A DNA stretch of 64,000 bases from Stenotrophomonas nitritireducens (GCF_001431425.1 NZ_LDJG01000008.1:169676-233675); one strand, 5' to 3'. Shown: positions 9,218 to 18,654, counted from the first letter of the stretch. The notes: a model not told the origin generated them from the sequence alone. Program-made: numbers and translations.

Positions 9218-11673
9218 GACAGGCTCTCCTGTGGGTGGTCGGTGGTACGGAGGGAACCCGGCGCAAGGCCGGGGAACGAGGGCAGCAGGTCGGCCGCCCA
9301 ATCGAGGCCGCGATGGCGCAGCCAGGCGCCCGCGAAGCCGGGCACGCCGGCGTCCAGCAGCACGCGATCCATGTCGCGCTGGTCTTGCGGCGTGGAAGCG
9401 CCCGCAAACGCCAGCGCCGCCGGCCCCAGGTCGAGGTCGAACAGGCGGTTGCCGAGGCGGGATTGGTAGTAGTAGTCGCGCTTGGGCTGCGCGGTGGCGA
9501 CGATTTCGATCTGCCGCCTGTTGAGGCCGAAGCCCTCGTAGATCGTGCGAATCTGCGGCTCGGTGGCCTGCGGGTTGGGCAAGAAAATCCGACTCGCGCA
9601 GCTCTCGATGATCGCGGGCGCGATGCTCGAATCCTTGATGTCAGCCAGCGACTGCGTGGCGAAGATGACGCTGACATTCTTCTTGCGCAGCGTCTTGAGC
9701 CACTGGCGGATGCGCGCGGCAAACACCGGGTCATCGAGGAACAGCCATGCTTCATCGAGGATCAGCAGCGTGGGAGCGCCATCAAAGCGTTCGTCGAAGC
9801 GCGCAAAGAGGTAATGCAGCACGGCCATGACGGCGGCCTTGCTGTGCATCAGCTCCTCCATCTCGAAGCACTGCACGTCGGCCATGCCCAATCGGTCATG
9901 GTCGGCGTCCAGCAGCTTGCCGTGCGCGCCGCCCAACACATAGGGCGCGAGCGCTTGGCGCAGCGCGTTCGATTGCAGCAGCACGGAAAGCCCCGTCATC
10001 GTGCGCTGCTCCACCGGCGCGCCTGCGAGGCTTCCCAGCGCCGACCAAATTGCGGCCTTCTCGTCGGGGCCGACTGCGACGCCTTCGTGCAGCAAGCGGC
10101 CCTCGATCCATTCGGCCGCCCAGGTGCGGTAGCCCTCACGGTCGATGCGCGCGAGTGGCTGGAAGGCGATTTCGCCATCCGTGCCCAGGTCGTAGTGTTC
10201 GCCGCCCAGGCCGAGGATGGCGGCTCGCATGGAGCGGCCCATGTCGAAGGCGAAGATGCGCGAGCGGCGATAGCGGCGGAACTGCATTGCCAGCGTGGCG
10301 AGCAAGACCGACTTGCCCATGCCGGTCGGCCCCGCGACCAGCGTGTGGCCCACGTCGCCGATGTGCGTCACCAGCCGGAACGGCGTCGCACCATCGGTGC
10401 GCGTGACGATCAGCGGCGGGCCGTCGAGGTGGTCGTTCTTCTCCGGCCCGGCCCATACCGCCGACACCGGCATCATGTGCGCCAGGTTCAGCGTCGAGAC
10501 GATGGGCTGGCGCACGTTGGCGTAAGCATTGCCGGGGAGCGAGGACAGCCACGCATCCACGGCGTTGAGCGTTTCAGGGATGGTGACGAAACCCCGACCC
10601 TGAATGACGCGCTCCACCATGCGCAGCTTCTCGTCGGCGACGGCGGCGTCCTCGTCCATGACGGTGACGGTCGCCGTCAGATAACCGAAGGCGACTTGAT
10701 CGCTGCCCAACTCCTGCAAGGCAGCGTCGGCGTCGGCGGCCTTGTTGCTCGCGTCGGTATCGACCAGCGGGCTTTCCTGCTGGAAGATCGTTTCGCGCAG
10801 CAGCGCGATGACATTCTTGCGCTTGGCGAACCACTGGCGGCGCAAGCGTCCCAATTCCCGTTCCGCCTCGGCTTTGTCGAGGCAGAGAAAGCGCGTGCTC
10901 CAGCGGTACGCAAAACCGAGGCGGTTGAGGTCGTCCAGAATCCCCGGCCAGGTCGAGGTCGGGAAGCCCCGCACCGACACCACGCGCAGGTGCTGGTCGC
11001 CCAGCATGGGCGCAAGGCCGCCGACCAGTGCGGAGTCGGTCAGCAGCGCGTCGATGTGGAACGGCACGTCGGGCACGCCGACGCGGTAGTGCCGCGTCGA
11101 GATGGTCGAGTGCAGGTAGGTCAGCGTCTGGCTGTCGTCCAGCCAGGCGATCTCCGGCATCACGCCATCGAACAGGTCGAACACGCGATCCGTTTCCGCC
11201 ATGAAGGCCGCCAGGCGCTCGCGCCAGTCCACGCCATCGGTGGGCCGGTTCTCGTACAGCATCCCCGCCGCGCGGGTGCGCGATTCCTCGGGCGGCAGGT
11301 ACACCAGCGTCAGGTGATAGCCGCTCTCGAAGTCGTTGCCCGATTCCTCGAAGGTGGCCCGGCGTTCCTCGTCCACCAGCCACGACAGCGGCTCGGGAAA
11401 CTCCGAGTGCGGGTAATCGGCGGCAGCGCGGCGCTCGGCCTCGATGAACAGCGCCCAGCCCGAACCCAGGCGGCGCAGCGCATTGTTCAAGCGCGCCGAC
11501 GTGGCGATCAGCTCGCCTTGCGTGGCGCTGTCGAGGTCAGGCCCGCGAAACCGCGCCGTGCGCTGGAACGAGCCATCCTTGTTCAGCACGACGCCCGGCG
11601 CCACCAATCCGGCCCAGGGCAGCCAGTCGGCAAGCAAGGCCGGGCGCTGGCGGTATTCGGCAAGGTTCAGCAT
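9214..11673 (-). CDS. trbE: TrbE, VirB4-family ATPase of the mating channel
   Basis: An 819-residue ATPase powering pilus assembly and substrate transfer. Walker A is AGPTGMGKS at about 447-455 and Walker B is LLILDEAWLFLDD; the arginine-rich C-terminal VirB4 features follow (FATQSLADIKDSSI, ESCASRIFLPNP). The start MLNLAEYRQRPALLADWL was chosen because VirB4/TrbE proteins begin this way. It lies 10 bp after trbD. Confidence 0.95.
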   Translation of the reverse strand: MLNLAEYRQRPALLADWLPWAGLVAPGVVLNKDGSFQRTARFRGPDLDSATQGELIATSARLNNALRRLGSGWALFIEAERRAAADYPHSEFPEPLSWLVDEERRATFEESGNDFESGYHLTLVYLPPEESRTRAAGMLYENRPTDGVDWRERLAAFMAETDRVFDLFDGVMPEIAWLDDSQTLTYLHSTISTRHYRVGVPDVPFHIDALLTDSALVGGLAPMLGDQHLRVVSVRGFPTSTWPGILDDLNRLGFAYRWSTRFLCLDKAEAERELGRLRRQWFAKRKNVIALLRETIFQQESPLVDTDASNKAADADAALQELGSDQVAFGYLTATVTVMDEDAAVADEKLRMVERVIQGRGFVTIPETLNAVDAWLSSLPGNAYANVRQPIVSTLNLAHMMPVSAVWAGPEKNDHLDGPPLIVTRTDGATPFRLVTHIGDVGHTLVAGPTGMGKSVLLATLAMQFRRYRRSRIFAFDMGRSMRAAILGLGGEHYDLGTDGEIAFQPLARIDREGYRTWAAEWIEGRLLHEGVAVGPDEKAAIWSALGSLAGAPVEQRTMTGLSVLLQSNALRQALAPYVLGGAHGKLLDADHDRLGMADVQCFEMEELMHSKAAVMAVLHYLFARFDERFDGAPTLLILDEAWLFLDDPVFAARIRQWLKTLRKKNVSVIFATQSLADIKDSSIAPAIIESCASRIFLPNPQATEPQIRTIYEGFGLNRRQIEIVATAQPKRDYYYQSRLGNRLFDLDLGPAALAFAGASTPQDQRDMDRVLLDAGVPGFAGAWLRHRGLDWAADLLPSFPGLAPGSLRTTDHPQESLS

Positions 11674-11683
11674 GGCATTCCCC

Positions 11684-11956
11684 TCACACGTCCAGCAGCG
11701 GGCGGTGCTTGATGTGCCGCGCGAACACGGCCATGAACTGCGGATCGACGCGCGCCCCCCAGACCGCCAGCGCGTGGCCGACGATCCAGAGCACACCACC
11801 GGGAATCCAGAGTTGCAGACCCAGCCCGACAGCGGCGGCCAACGTGCCGTTGGCGATCGCCACGGTGCGCGGTGCGCCGCCCAGCAGGATCGGCTCGGTG
11901 AGCGAGCGGTGCAAAGGCACCTCGAACCCCGCCGCGAAGCTATCCGGGGCGCTCAT
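11684..11956 (-). CDS. trbD: TrbD, VirB3-like inner-membrane protein
   Basis: A 90-residue protein with a paired hydrophobic stretch (VAIANGTLAAAVGLGLQLWI and GGVLWIVGHALAVWG). The N-terminal PLHRSLTEPILLGGAPR is the usual VirB3/TrbD signature. It works with the VirB4 ATPase TrbE, whose gene follows directly. The start overlaps the trbC stop by 4 bp. Confidence 0.92.
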   Translation of the reverse strand: MSAPDSFAAGFEVPLHRSLTEPILLGGAPRTVAIANGTLAAAVGLGLQLWIPGGVLWIVGHALAVWGARVDPQFMAVFARHIKHRPLLDV

Positions 11957-12336
11957 ACGACAGCCCCGCCGGAGAAGCTGAAGAACGACAGGAAGAACGA
12001 GGACGCGGCGAACGCGATGGACAGGCCAAAGACGATCTGGATCAGCTTGCGGAATCCGCCCGACGTGTCGCCGAACGCGAGCGCGAGGCCCGTGGCAATG
12101 ATGATGATGACCGCGACGATGCGCGCCACCGGCCCCTGGATGGATTCGAGGATGGATTGCAGCGGGCCTTCCCACGGCATCGAGGAGCCGGCGGCCTGCG
12201 CGGTTCCGGCCAGAAACAACAGCAGCGCGGCCAGCAGCAGCCCTTGCCCCGCAGGGCGGGCCAGGCAGCGCAGCCGCGCAAGACGCAAAGCCGGATTTGC
12301 AGAAAAACGGAAAGCAGGAATGGTCATCTGCGTCAT
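11953..12336 (-). CDS. trbC: TrbC, VirB2-like major pilin
   Basis: A 127-residue pilin precursor. A long signal segment (GLLLAALLLFLAGTAQA) is followed by two hydrophobic helices (IVAVIIIIATGLALAFG and IVFGLSIAFAASSFFLSF) around a short loop. This is the VirB2/TrbC pattern; in P-type systems the product is cyclised by the TraF peptidase, here at 31908-32495. It overlaps trbB by 4 bp. Confidence 0.93.
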   Translation of the reverse strand: MTQMTIPAFRFSANPALRLARLRCLARPAGQGLLLAALLLFLAGTAQAAGSSMPWEGPLQSILESIQGPVARIVAVIIIIATGLALAFGDTSGGFRKLIQIVFGLSIAFAASSFFLSFFSFSGGAVV

Positions 12337-13385
12337 GGCAGTTCTCCAAGTGAGTGAGGGGATGGGGAAGTCGCCGCAGCGGGTGCGGCATCGGGATGTG
12401 GCGGCAGCTCGGGAAACGGCGTTTCCAGCGCGTCCGCCAGTTGGTAGCCCACGCCATCGAAGCCGACGACGCGGGCGATGCTCTCGATGCGGCGTTTGCG
12501 CCCGCGCCCGGCGATGTGGATCACCACGTCCACGGCCTCGGCGATCAGCGCACGGGGCGGATTCACCGCCACTTCGAGAATCAGTTGCTCCAGGCGCAGC
12601 AGCGCGCCGAGCGCGGAGCCGGCATGGATCGTGGCGATGCCACCGGGGTGGCCCGTGCCCCACACCTTGATGAGATCCAGCGCCTCGGCGCCGCGCACTT
12701 CGCCAACGACGACGCGATCAGGCCGCAGGCGCATGGACGAGCGCACCAGCTCGGTCATCGACACCACGCCTGCGCGGGTGCGCAGAGGAACGTGGTCGCG
12801 GGCCGCGCATTGCAGCTCCACCGTGTCTTCGAGCACCAGCACGCGGTCGCCCGTGGCAGCGATCTCAGCCAGCAGCGCATTGGCGAGCGTGGTCTTGCCG
12901 CTGCTGGTGGCCCCGGCGATCAGCACGTTCTGCCGCTCGCGCACGGCGCGAACGAGAAAGCCCGCCTGCGCGCTGGTCATCATCCCGCCGATGACGTACC
13001 GCTCCAGCGGAATCACGCCGATGGCGCGCTTGCGCAAGGCAAAGGCCGGCCCCGGCGCGGCGGGCGGCAAGATGCCCTCGAAGCGTTCGCCCGTCTCGGG
13101 CAACTCGGCGGACAACAGCGGCTGGCCGCGATGTACTTCCGCGCCGACGTGGGCGGCGACAAGGCGGATGATTCGCTCGCCGTCCGCCTCGGGCAGTTCC
13201 ACGCCCATCGGCGCGCGCCCACTGGAAAGCCGATCCACCCAAAGGGTGCGATCAGGATTCAGCATCACCTCCACCACGTCCGGGTCTTCGAGCGCGGCGG
13301 CGATCAGCGGTCCCATCGCCGTGCGCAGCATCTGGATGCGGCGGTCGAGCGACGTGGCGGTCATGGATTGGGGAACGGCGCTCAT
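12333..13385 (-). CDS. trbB: TrbB, VirB11-family traffic ATPase
   Basis: A 350-residue hexameric ATPase of the VirB11 family on the cytoplasmic face of the channel. Walker A is GATSSGKTT at about 158-166, the Asp box VLVLEDTVELQ follows, Walker B is VVGEVRGAEALDL, and the His box GTGHPGGIATIHAG is present. The start MSAVPQSM overlaps the upstream CopG-like gene by 4 bp. The open frame extends further upstream, but only as overlap with that gene. Confidence 0.95.
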   Translation of the reverse strand: MSAVPQSMTATSLDRRIQMLRTAMGPLIAAALEDPDVVEVMLNPDRTLWVDRLSSGRAPMGVELPEADGERIIRLVAAHVGAEVHRGQPLLSAELPETGERFEGILPPAAPGPAFALRKRAIGVIPLERYVIGGMMTSAQAGFLVRAVRERQNVLIAGATSSGKTTLANALLAEIAATGDRVLVLEDTVELQCAARDHVPLRTRAGVVSMTELVRSSMRLRPDRVVVGEVRGAEALDLIKVWGTGHPGGIATIHAGSALGALLRLEQLILEVAVNPPRALIAEAVDVVIHIAGRGRKRRIESIARVVGFDGVGYQLADALETPFPELPPHPDAAPAAATSPSPHSLGELP

Positions 13386-13846
13386 GACGCACGCTCCCGC
13401 GCTTGGGCGGCTGCCGCCGCGTCCTCCATCCGCATCGGATCGGGATGCAGTTCCTCCACCACGTCGCGCACCAAGCTGCGGCCCCGCAGCAGGTGGCGGC
13501 CAAGCTGCTCGGTGAACTGCTCGAAGCGCGCTTTGCCCTGCGCGCGTGCCGCGTCTTGGTGCGCCTCGGGAACCGGCGTGCTGACGGTCAGGTAGTAGCG
13601 GATGAACAGCGCCAGCGTTTCGATGGCGATGTTCTGGTCGCGCTCCATGCGCTCGGTCTGGCGCGAGAGGCGATCCAGCCGCTTGGCGATGGCCGCCTCG
13701 CGCTGGTCGGCGGCATCGGGCGACAGCCACGATGCGAGCGCCGCCGCGACGATGGACGACTTGGACACGCCTTTCTTGGCGGCCAGCTCATCCAGGCGCT
13801 TGGCGTGCTCCGGCTGGATGAACAGGTTGAGGCGGTAGTGGCTCAT
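13382..13846 (-). CDS. CopG-like ribbon-helix-helix regulator between traG and trbB
   Basis: A 154-residue protein with an N-terminal ribbon-helix-helix pattern (YRLNLFIQPEHAKRLDELAA, then KKGVSKSSIVAAALASWL). A helical Arg/Glu-rich C-terminal part follows (RLDRLSRQTERMERDQNIAI). Genes of this type sit between traG and trbB in Tn4371-like elements. A role in controlling the operon it lies in is likely but inferred. It overlaps both neighbours by 4 bp. Confidence 0.8.
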   Translation of the reverse strand: MSHYRLNLFIQPEHAKRLDELAAKKGVSKSSIVAAALASWLSPDAADQREAAIAKRLDRLSRQTERMERDQNIAIETLALFIRYYLTVSTPVPEAHQDAARAQGKARFEQFTEQLGRHLLRGRSLVRDVVEELHPDPMRMEDAAAAAQARERAS

Positions 13847-15852
13847 AGCTCGATTCCGTCGTTGGGGTCGAGGGAAGCCAGCCGGGCCGTGCGCTGCATG
13901 GCTGGATCGAGCTGGCGCGGAAGGGGAAGCGGAAGGTCGTCGTCGTCATCGAGCAGCCCGAGGTCAGCCGCAGGCGCGGCCAGCTCGGGGTCGTAGGCGA
14001 CGGTTTCGGAGAGTTCGGGCTGACGGCGCGGGCCGCCGTCGTCGGCCGAACCCAAGTTCTCCAGGCCATCGGCGGATGCCGTGGCAGGCGCAGCGGGCAC
14101 GGACGGAATCGCCAGCCCGCTCCAGTCGTCGGGACGCAGCGTCGGCGCGTCCGCGTACTGCCCGTTCGCCAGTGCAGGCGGCGGCAGCACGCGGCGCTTG
14201 AAATTGGCGTCCGCGTAGTAGCGCAGCTTCTTCGCCTTGATCGGCGCCAGGCTGGACACCATCACCACGGCCTCGTCAGGCGGAAGCTGCATGACTTCAC
14301 CCGGCGTCAGCAGCGGGCGCGCGGTTTCCTGGCGCGACACCATCAGGTGCCCGAGCCACGGCGCGAGCCGGTGGCCGGCATAGTTGCGTTGCGCACGCAG
14401 CTCGGTGGCCGTGCCCAGCGTCTCGGAGATCCGCTTGGCGGTGCGCTCGTCGTTCGTCGCAAACGTCACGCGCACGTGGCAGTTGTCGAGGATCGAATGG
14501 TTCTGGCCGTAGGCTTTGTCGATCTGGTTGAGCGACTGCGCAATGAGGAAGCTGCGGATGCCATACCCCGCCATGAAGGCCAGCGCCGTCTCGAAGAAGT
14601 CCAGGCGCCCCAGCGCCGGGAACTCGTCAAGCATCAGCAGCAGCTTGTGCCGGCGCTCGATGCCGTCGGAGCCGTCGAGCGATTCGGTGAGGCGCCGCCC
14701 GATCTGATTGAGGATTAGGCGAATGAGCGGCTTCGTCCGCGAAATGTCCGAAGGCGGCACTACCAAGTAGAGCGACACCGGATGCTTGGCCGCGATCAGG
14801 TCGGCGATGCGCCAGTCGCAGCGCGAGGTGACTTCGGCCACCGTGGGATCGCGGTACAGGCCGAGGAACGACATGGCCGTGGAAAGCACGCCCGAGCGTT
14901 CGTTGTCGCTCTTGTTGAGGACTTCGCGCGCCGCCGAAGCGACAACAGGATGCGGGCCATCGCCCAGGTGGGGCGTGGTCATCATCCGATGCAAGGTCAG
15001 CTCGAACGGGCTGGCCGGATCGGACAGGAAGTTGGCGACGCCGCGCAGCGTCTTGTCTTCGCCTGCGTAGAGCACATGCAGGATGGCCCCGACCAGCAGC
15101 GCGTGCGAAGTCTTTTCCCAATGGTTGCGCTTCTCCAGCGCGCCTTCGGGATCGACCAGAATGTCCGCGATGTTCTGCACGTCGCGCACTTCATGCGCGC
15201 CGCGCCGCACCTCCAGCAGTGGGTTGTAGGCCGCCGACTTCGCATCGGTCGGGTTGAACAGCAAGCAGTGGCTGAATCGGCTGCGCCAGCCTGCGGTGAT
15301 CTGCCAGTTCTCGCCCTTGATGTCGTGGATGACGGCCGAAGCCGGCCAGGACAGTAGCGTCGGCACCACGAGGCCCACGCCCTTGCCCGAGCGCGTGGGC
15401 GCGAAGGTCAGGACGTGTTCCGGGCCTTCATGCCGCAGGTACTGGCGATCGCGCTGGCCCAGGAACACGCCGGCAGGCTGTGCGAGGCCCGCCTTGCGAA
15501 TGTCCTGCGCGTTAGCCCAGCGCGCAGAGCCGTAGGTGGTGACGAGGCGTGCTTGGCGCGAGCGCCAGACCGACATGGCGATGGCAACGCCCACGGCGAC
15601 CATGCCGCTGGCGCCGGCGATGGCGCCGCCGGTGTCGAATACTTCCGGTGCATAGGCCCCGAAGAAGAACCACCACTCAAACAGTTTCCAGGGGTGGTAG
15701 ATCGACGTGCCAAGGAAGTCGAACCAGGGCGAGCCAAGGCGTACTTGATAGCCAAGGGCGGCTGCTGTCCATTGTGTGGCGCCCCACACGCCAGCGATCA
15801 CGATGCCGAATACGACGGCGATCTGACCGAACAGCACGTTCGTCCCTTGCAT
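13843..15852 (-). CDS. traG: TraG, VirD4-type coupling protein
   Basis: A 669-residue type IV coupling ATPase that brings the relaxase-DNA complex to the mating channel. N-terminal membrane helices lie at about 8-25 and 80-95. Walker A is APTRSGKGVG at about 151-160, with VIHDIKGENW beyond, and Walker B is LLLMLDEFPALGRL. It is the first gene of the trb operon and overlaps the next by 4 bp. No membrane-distal truncation is seen. Confidence 0.95.
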   Translation of the reverse strand: MQGTNVLFGQIAVVFGIVIAGVWGATQWTAAALGYQVRLGSPWFDFLGTSIYHPWKLFEWWFFFGAYAPEVFDTGGAIAGASGMVAVGVAIAMSVWRSRQARLVTTYGSARWANAQDIRKAGLAQPAGVFLGQRDRQYLRHEGPEHVLTFAPTRSGKGVGLVVPTLLSWPASAVIHDIKGENWQITAGWRSRFSHCLLFNPTDAKSAAYNPLLEVRRGAHEVRDVQNIADILVDPEGALEKRNHWEKTSHALLVGAILHVLYAGEDKTLRGVANFLSDPASPFELTLHRMMTTPHLGDGPHPVVASAAREVLNKSDNERSGVLSTAMSFLGLYRDPTVAEVTSRCDWRIADLIAAKHPVSLYLVVPPSDISRTKPLIRLILNQIGRRLTESLDGSDGIERRHKLLLMLDEFPALGRLDFFETALAFMAGYGIRSFLIAQSLNQIDKAYGQNHSILDNCHVRVTFATNDERTAKRISETLGTATELRAQRNYAGHRLAPWLGHLMVSRQETARPLLTPGEVMQLPPDEAVVMVSSLAPIKAKKLRYYADANFKRRVLPPPALANGQYADAPTLRPDDWSGLAIPSVPAAPATASADGLENLGSADDGGPRRQPELSETVAYDPELAAPAADLGLLDDDDDLPLPLPRQLDPAMQRTARLASLDPNDGIEL

Positions 15853-16013
15853 GACCTGGCCTCCGATTTCTCCTGAGCTGATTCCTCATGGAAAGAGCGG
15901 CACAAAGGCGTGCCGCAGGCGTCAGGATCGGTGCCGGGCCAGTGCCGGTCAAAGACCGTTTTCGGCAGAAAGGTCGAGCAAAAAGACAGAATGAGTGCGA
16001 CGGCGAGCCAAAG

Positions 16014-16045
16014 AAAAACGCCGCAAGCGCGGGCGCATTGCGGCG
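16014..16045 (-). terminator. Rho-independent terminator after the traR-eex unit
   Basis: On the minus strand CGCCGCAA and TTGCGGCG form an 8-bp stem with an 11-base loop, followed directly by TTTTTCTTT. It lies about 45 bp beyond the stop of the lipoprotein gene at 16088. It separates the traR-eex transcript from traG-trb, which must therefore start in the 160 bp before traG. Confidence 0.8.
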
Positions 16046-16087
16046 TATCGAGCAAAAAATTAAGGCGATTCGGCGAACCGCCAACGA

Positions 16088-16366
16088 TCAGAACTTAGGC
16101 GGTTCCTTCGGTGGTGTGTACGGCGTTTCGCCGTCGCCATAGAACCGCTTGCGCGTGGCCTCGGCCACCCGGTTGCACAGCACGTCGCCCAGCTTCGGGC
16201 GGTCGGTCTTGCATTGCTGGCGCAGCTCTTTGAGCCGCTCAGGATTGGCCGCCAGTTCTTCCACCGTTGGGATATTCGCTTCCGAGGTGTCGGCCTTCTG
16301 AGGCATCTCGGACGAGCCGCAAGCAGTCAACGCGGCAGCCAGTAAAAGCGGAAGTATCTTCCTCAT
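16088..16366 (-). CDS. EexN-like entry-exclusion lipoprotein (traR copy)
   Basis: A 92-residue lipoprotein: signal peptide ending ALTAC (Cys 16), a linker, then NPERLKELRQQCKTDRPKLG with two cysteines. It finishes with RKRFYGDGETPYTPPKEPP. It overlaps the traR stop by 4 bp, so it is made together with the regulator. Two exclusion-type lipoproteins in one element suggest separate roles or targets; this is inference. Confidence 0.75.
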   Translation of the reverse strand: MRKILPLLLAAALTACGSSEMPQKADTSEANIPTVEELAANPERLKELRQQCKTDRPKLGDVLCNRVAEATRKRFYGDGETPYTPPKEPPKF

Positions 16367-17307
16367 GATGCGGGTTCCTCCGATATGTCAGAACAGCGGC
16401 CTCGCATAGGCCTGGGAGATTCCAGGGATTCGATCGCCTGTACGCGCCCAATAAATCGTTCTAGCACTTCCAGCGGCTCACTTTCGGGATACAGCAAATA
16501 AGTGGTCAGCGGCGGTACGCGCGCCGCCAGAGGCCGGGCCACTACGCCAGGTTCACGGCTGGCAGCAATGTGCGCCGCACCTGCCAGTCCAAGCGCAAAG
16601 CCTGCCGCCACCAGCGCCATCATCAGGTCGGCGGATGCCACTCGTTCCGCGATCAGCGGCTCCATTTCGGTACGGCGCAACACTCGCTCGACATGCTTGG
16701 CATGGCCTTCACAGATTTGTGGGTCACACAGGACAAGCGGATAGCGCAGCAGTTCGTCCAGAGGAATCCGCTTGTGGGCCAGCAGTGGATGCCGAGCTGG
16801 CACCGCAACCATGAGCGGATCGCTCCAGACAGGTAGAGCGAAGATGCCATCGCCTACCTCGTCGGACTGCGCAAATCCCACGTCGTACGAGTCGTCATGC
16901 AGTCCCTTGATCTGCTGCGACAGTGGAATCTCGAAGAATCTGAGTTCCACTTCGGGTTCTTCCTGCCGGCATTGCGCCAGCAATGCCGGCAAGCGCGACG
17001 GTGTAATGCCGTCCGATAATGCCACGCGCAATTGTCCGTGAAAGCCGTTAGCTGCCGCTCGCACGCTATCCCGTGCTTGCTCCAAGGCGGTGAATACACG
17101 GCGCACATGCTCCAAAAACAACTTGCCAGAACGGGTCAATTGCGTGCTGCGTGTGGTGCGCGCAAATAGCAGGACACCCAACTCCTCCTCAAGCTCCTTG
17201 ATTGCGCGCGACAACGGTGATTGCTCGATGTGCAGTCGCTCGGCAGCACGAACAAAGCGAAGCTCCTCTGCAACTGCGAGAAAGTATCGAAGGTGGCGTA
17301 ACTCCAT
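16363..17307 (-). CDS. traR: LysR-family regulator TraR of the ICE
   Basis: A 314-residue LysR-type regulator. The N-terminal winged helix-turn-helix runs MELRHLRYFLAVAEELRFVR, then HIEQSPLSRAIKELEEELGV. A periplasmic-binding-like effector domain follows (LRVALSDGITPSRLPALLAQ). In Tn4371-type elements a LysR gene called traR lies beside traG. It is divergent from the accessory kdp region and probably controls either itself or the transfer genes; the inducer is unknown. Confidence 0.88.
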   Translation of the reverse strand: MELRHLRYFLAVAEELRFVRAAERLHIEQSPLSRAIKELEEELGVLLFARTTRSTQLTRSGKLFLEHVRRVFTALEQARDSVRAAANGFHGQLRVALSDGITPSRLPALLAQCRQEEPEVELRFFEIPLSQQIKGLHDDSYDVGFAQSDEVGDGIFALPVWSDPLMVAVPARHPLLAHKRIPLDELLRYPLVLCDPQICEGHAKHVERVLRRTEMEPLIAERVASADLMMALVAAGFALGLAGAAHIAASREPGVVARPLAARVPPLTTYLLYPESEPLEVLERFIGRVQAIESLESPRPMRGRCSDISEEPAS

Positions 17308-17783
17308 TCTTTCTATCTCGCTGACGCTTCATTTTCGGTCAAATCAATCACCCATATATGCAGCTCTAAGAAGATTGGCGCATATTTGAAAATTGCGGCT
17401 CGGTAGTGATTCTTTAAGTCGACTTGCAAGCCATGCAGCTCATTTCTGCGATACGAAAAAAGGAGACGAATCCAACCACAACAGTGCCAATGAGGATGGC
17501 GTCTTGTATTTGATTGGACACTCTTGCGCCGGAGGCCTGAAAACCATACCTCAAGCAGACTCCGCTCGTCGTAAATTCAACATAAATTTACGATCACAGC
17601 CGCCGCGCGCACGCGGACGTCGACGCGCCTTGACCGACTTCACTAAACTCGTGTGCGACAGCGAAGATCTTCATAATTTACGTAGAATTTATGCGTGGAG
17701 ATTGTTCATGAATGGAAAATTTACGCGCTTTCACTGAATACTTGGTTGCATGGGCATTTCGCTATTCGTTCGCGAGAAAAATC
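17308..17783 (+). promoter_or_regulatory. Control region of the ICE kdp cluster with repeated AATTTACG boxes
   Basis: No gene is supported in this AT-richer stretch. The 8-mer AATTTACG occurs at 17585-17592, 17675-17682 and 17718-17725. Its reverse complement at 17570-17577 forms an inverted repeat with the first copy, and the variant AATTTATG lies at 17686-17693, exactly 11 bp after the second. An 11-bp spacing of TTTA-C/T-G half sites resembles a KdpE box, and kdpE is in the cluster. Control by KdpE is therefore likely but inferred. Confidence 0.5.
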
Positions 17784-18491
17784 ATGCATCTCGAAAAAAT
17801 TCAGGCGACTAGAAAGGTCGTTGCTGCTGCGATCAGCGTGCTGCTGCTTGGGGCGGCAACCAGCGTTCAAGCGCAAGTCTCCGGCAATGTTGCATTGACG
17901 TCGGACTACGTGTGGCGCGGCTCTTCACAGACACGTGAGAAGCCGGCGGTTCAAGCAGGAGTGAAGTACGCCCACGACTCCGGCTTCTATGCTTCGGCCT
18001 GGGGTTCCAACGTCAAGTTCAAGCCAGATAACAATGCCAGTAGCGAATTCGATATCGCTTTGGGCTGGAGCGGCAAGCTGGCAGAAGACTGGGCGCTTGA
18101 TGCGTATTACCTGCGCTACCAGTACCCCGGTACACAAGGCTCCCCCAGCTGGAACGAAGTCAACGCGGCGCTTACTTGGCGCGACAACTACTGGCTGTCG
18201 GTGGGGCGCTCCACGAACGCGATGGCCAGCAAGACAACTGGTACCTATGCGCTCATCGGCGTGCGATACCCCGTCAATGACAAATGGCGTTTCGAGGGCA
18301 CGCTAGCGCGCTACTTCCTGGACAGCGCCTACGCGGATAGCTACACCCACGGCTCCCTGGGCGTGGTGTGGGGATTTCAAGCCCCATTCGAGGCAAGGCT
18401 GACGCTGCACGGGACGGACTCCGCCGCAAAAAGGATGTTTCCCAGTATGGCGGGCTCTCGTGTTGAGTTCGCTCTGCAAGCCTCTTTCTAA
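17784..18491 (+). CDS. TorF-family putative outer-membrane porin
   Basis: A 235-residue exported protein. The signal peptide ends near ATSVQAQ, followed by beta-strand-rich sequence starting VSGNVALTSDYVWRGSSQT, the hallmark of the TorF/TIGR02001 family. It ends in an aromatic residue (FALQASF), as outer-membrane barrels do. The start at MHLEK gives the signal peptide; an upstream in-frame Met would spoil it. First gene of the kdp cluster, so it may let potassium or another ion cross the outer membrane; that role is inferred. Confidence 0.8.
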   Translation: MHLEKIQATRKVVAAAISVLLLGAATSVQAQVSGNVALTSDYVWRGSSQTREKPAVQAGVKYAHDSGFYASAWGSNVKFKPDNNASSEFDIALGWSGKLAEDWALDAYYLRYQYPGTQGSPSWNEVNAALTWRDNYWLSVGRSTNAMASKTTGTYALIGVRYPVNDKWRFEGTLARYFLDSAYADSYTHGSLGVVWGFQAPFEARLTLHGTDSAAKRMFPSMAGSRVEFALQASF

Positions 18492-18539
18492 AAATCATTA
18501 ACTTGCCAGCAGCATGGCAATTTTCAATAAAGGTGGATC

Positions 18540-18620
18540 GTGAATTTGATTATCGGATTGATATCGTTCGGGTTATTTGCATATTTGCTTTATGCACTGA
18601 TCAGGCCTGAAAAGTTCTGA
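18540..18620 (+). CDS. kdpF: KdpF (ICE copy)
   Basis: A 26-residue peptide read from a GTG start with AGGTGG just upstream. The sequence MNLIIGLISFGLFAYLLYAL is one membrane helix and it ends IRPEKF, the KdpF C-terminal motif. It lies 48 bp after the porin and before a second tiny membrane ORF. It is too short for most gene callers. Confidence 0.85.
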   Translation: MNLIIGLISFGLFAYLLYALIRPEKF

Positions 18621-18654
18621 TTACAAAATTATTCAAATCAATCGAGGTGCATTT

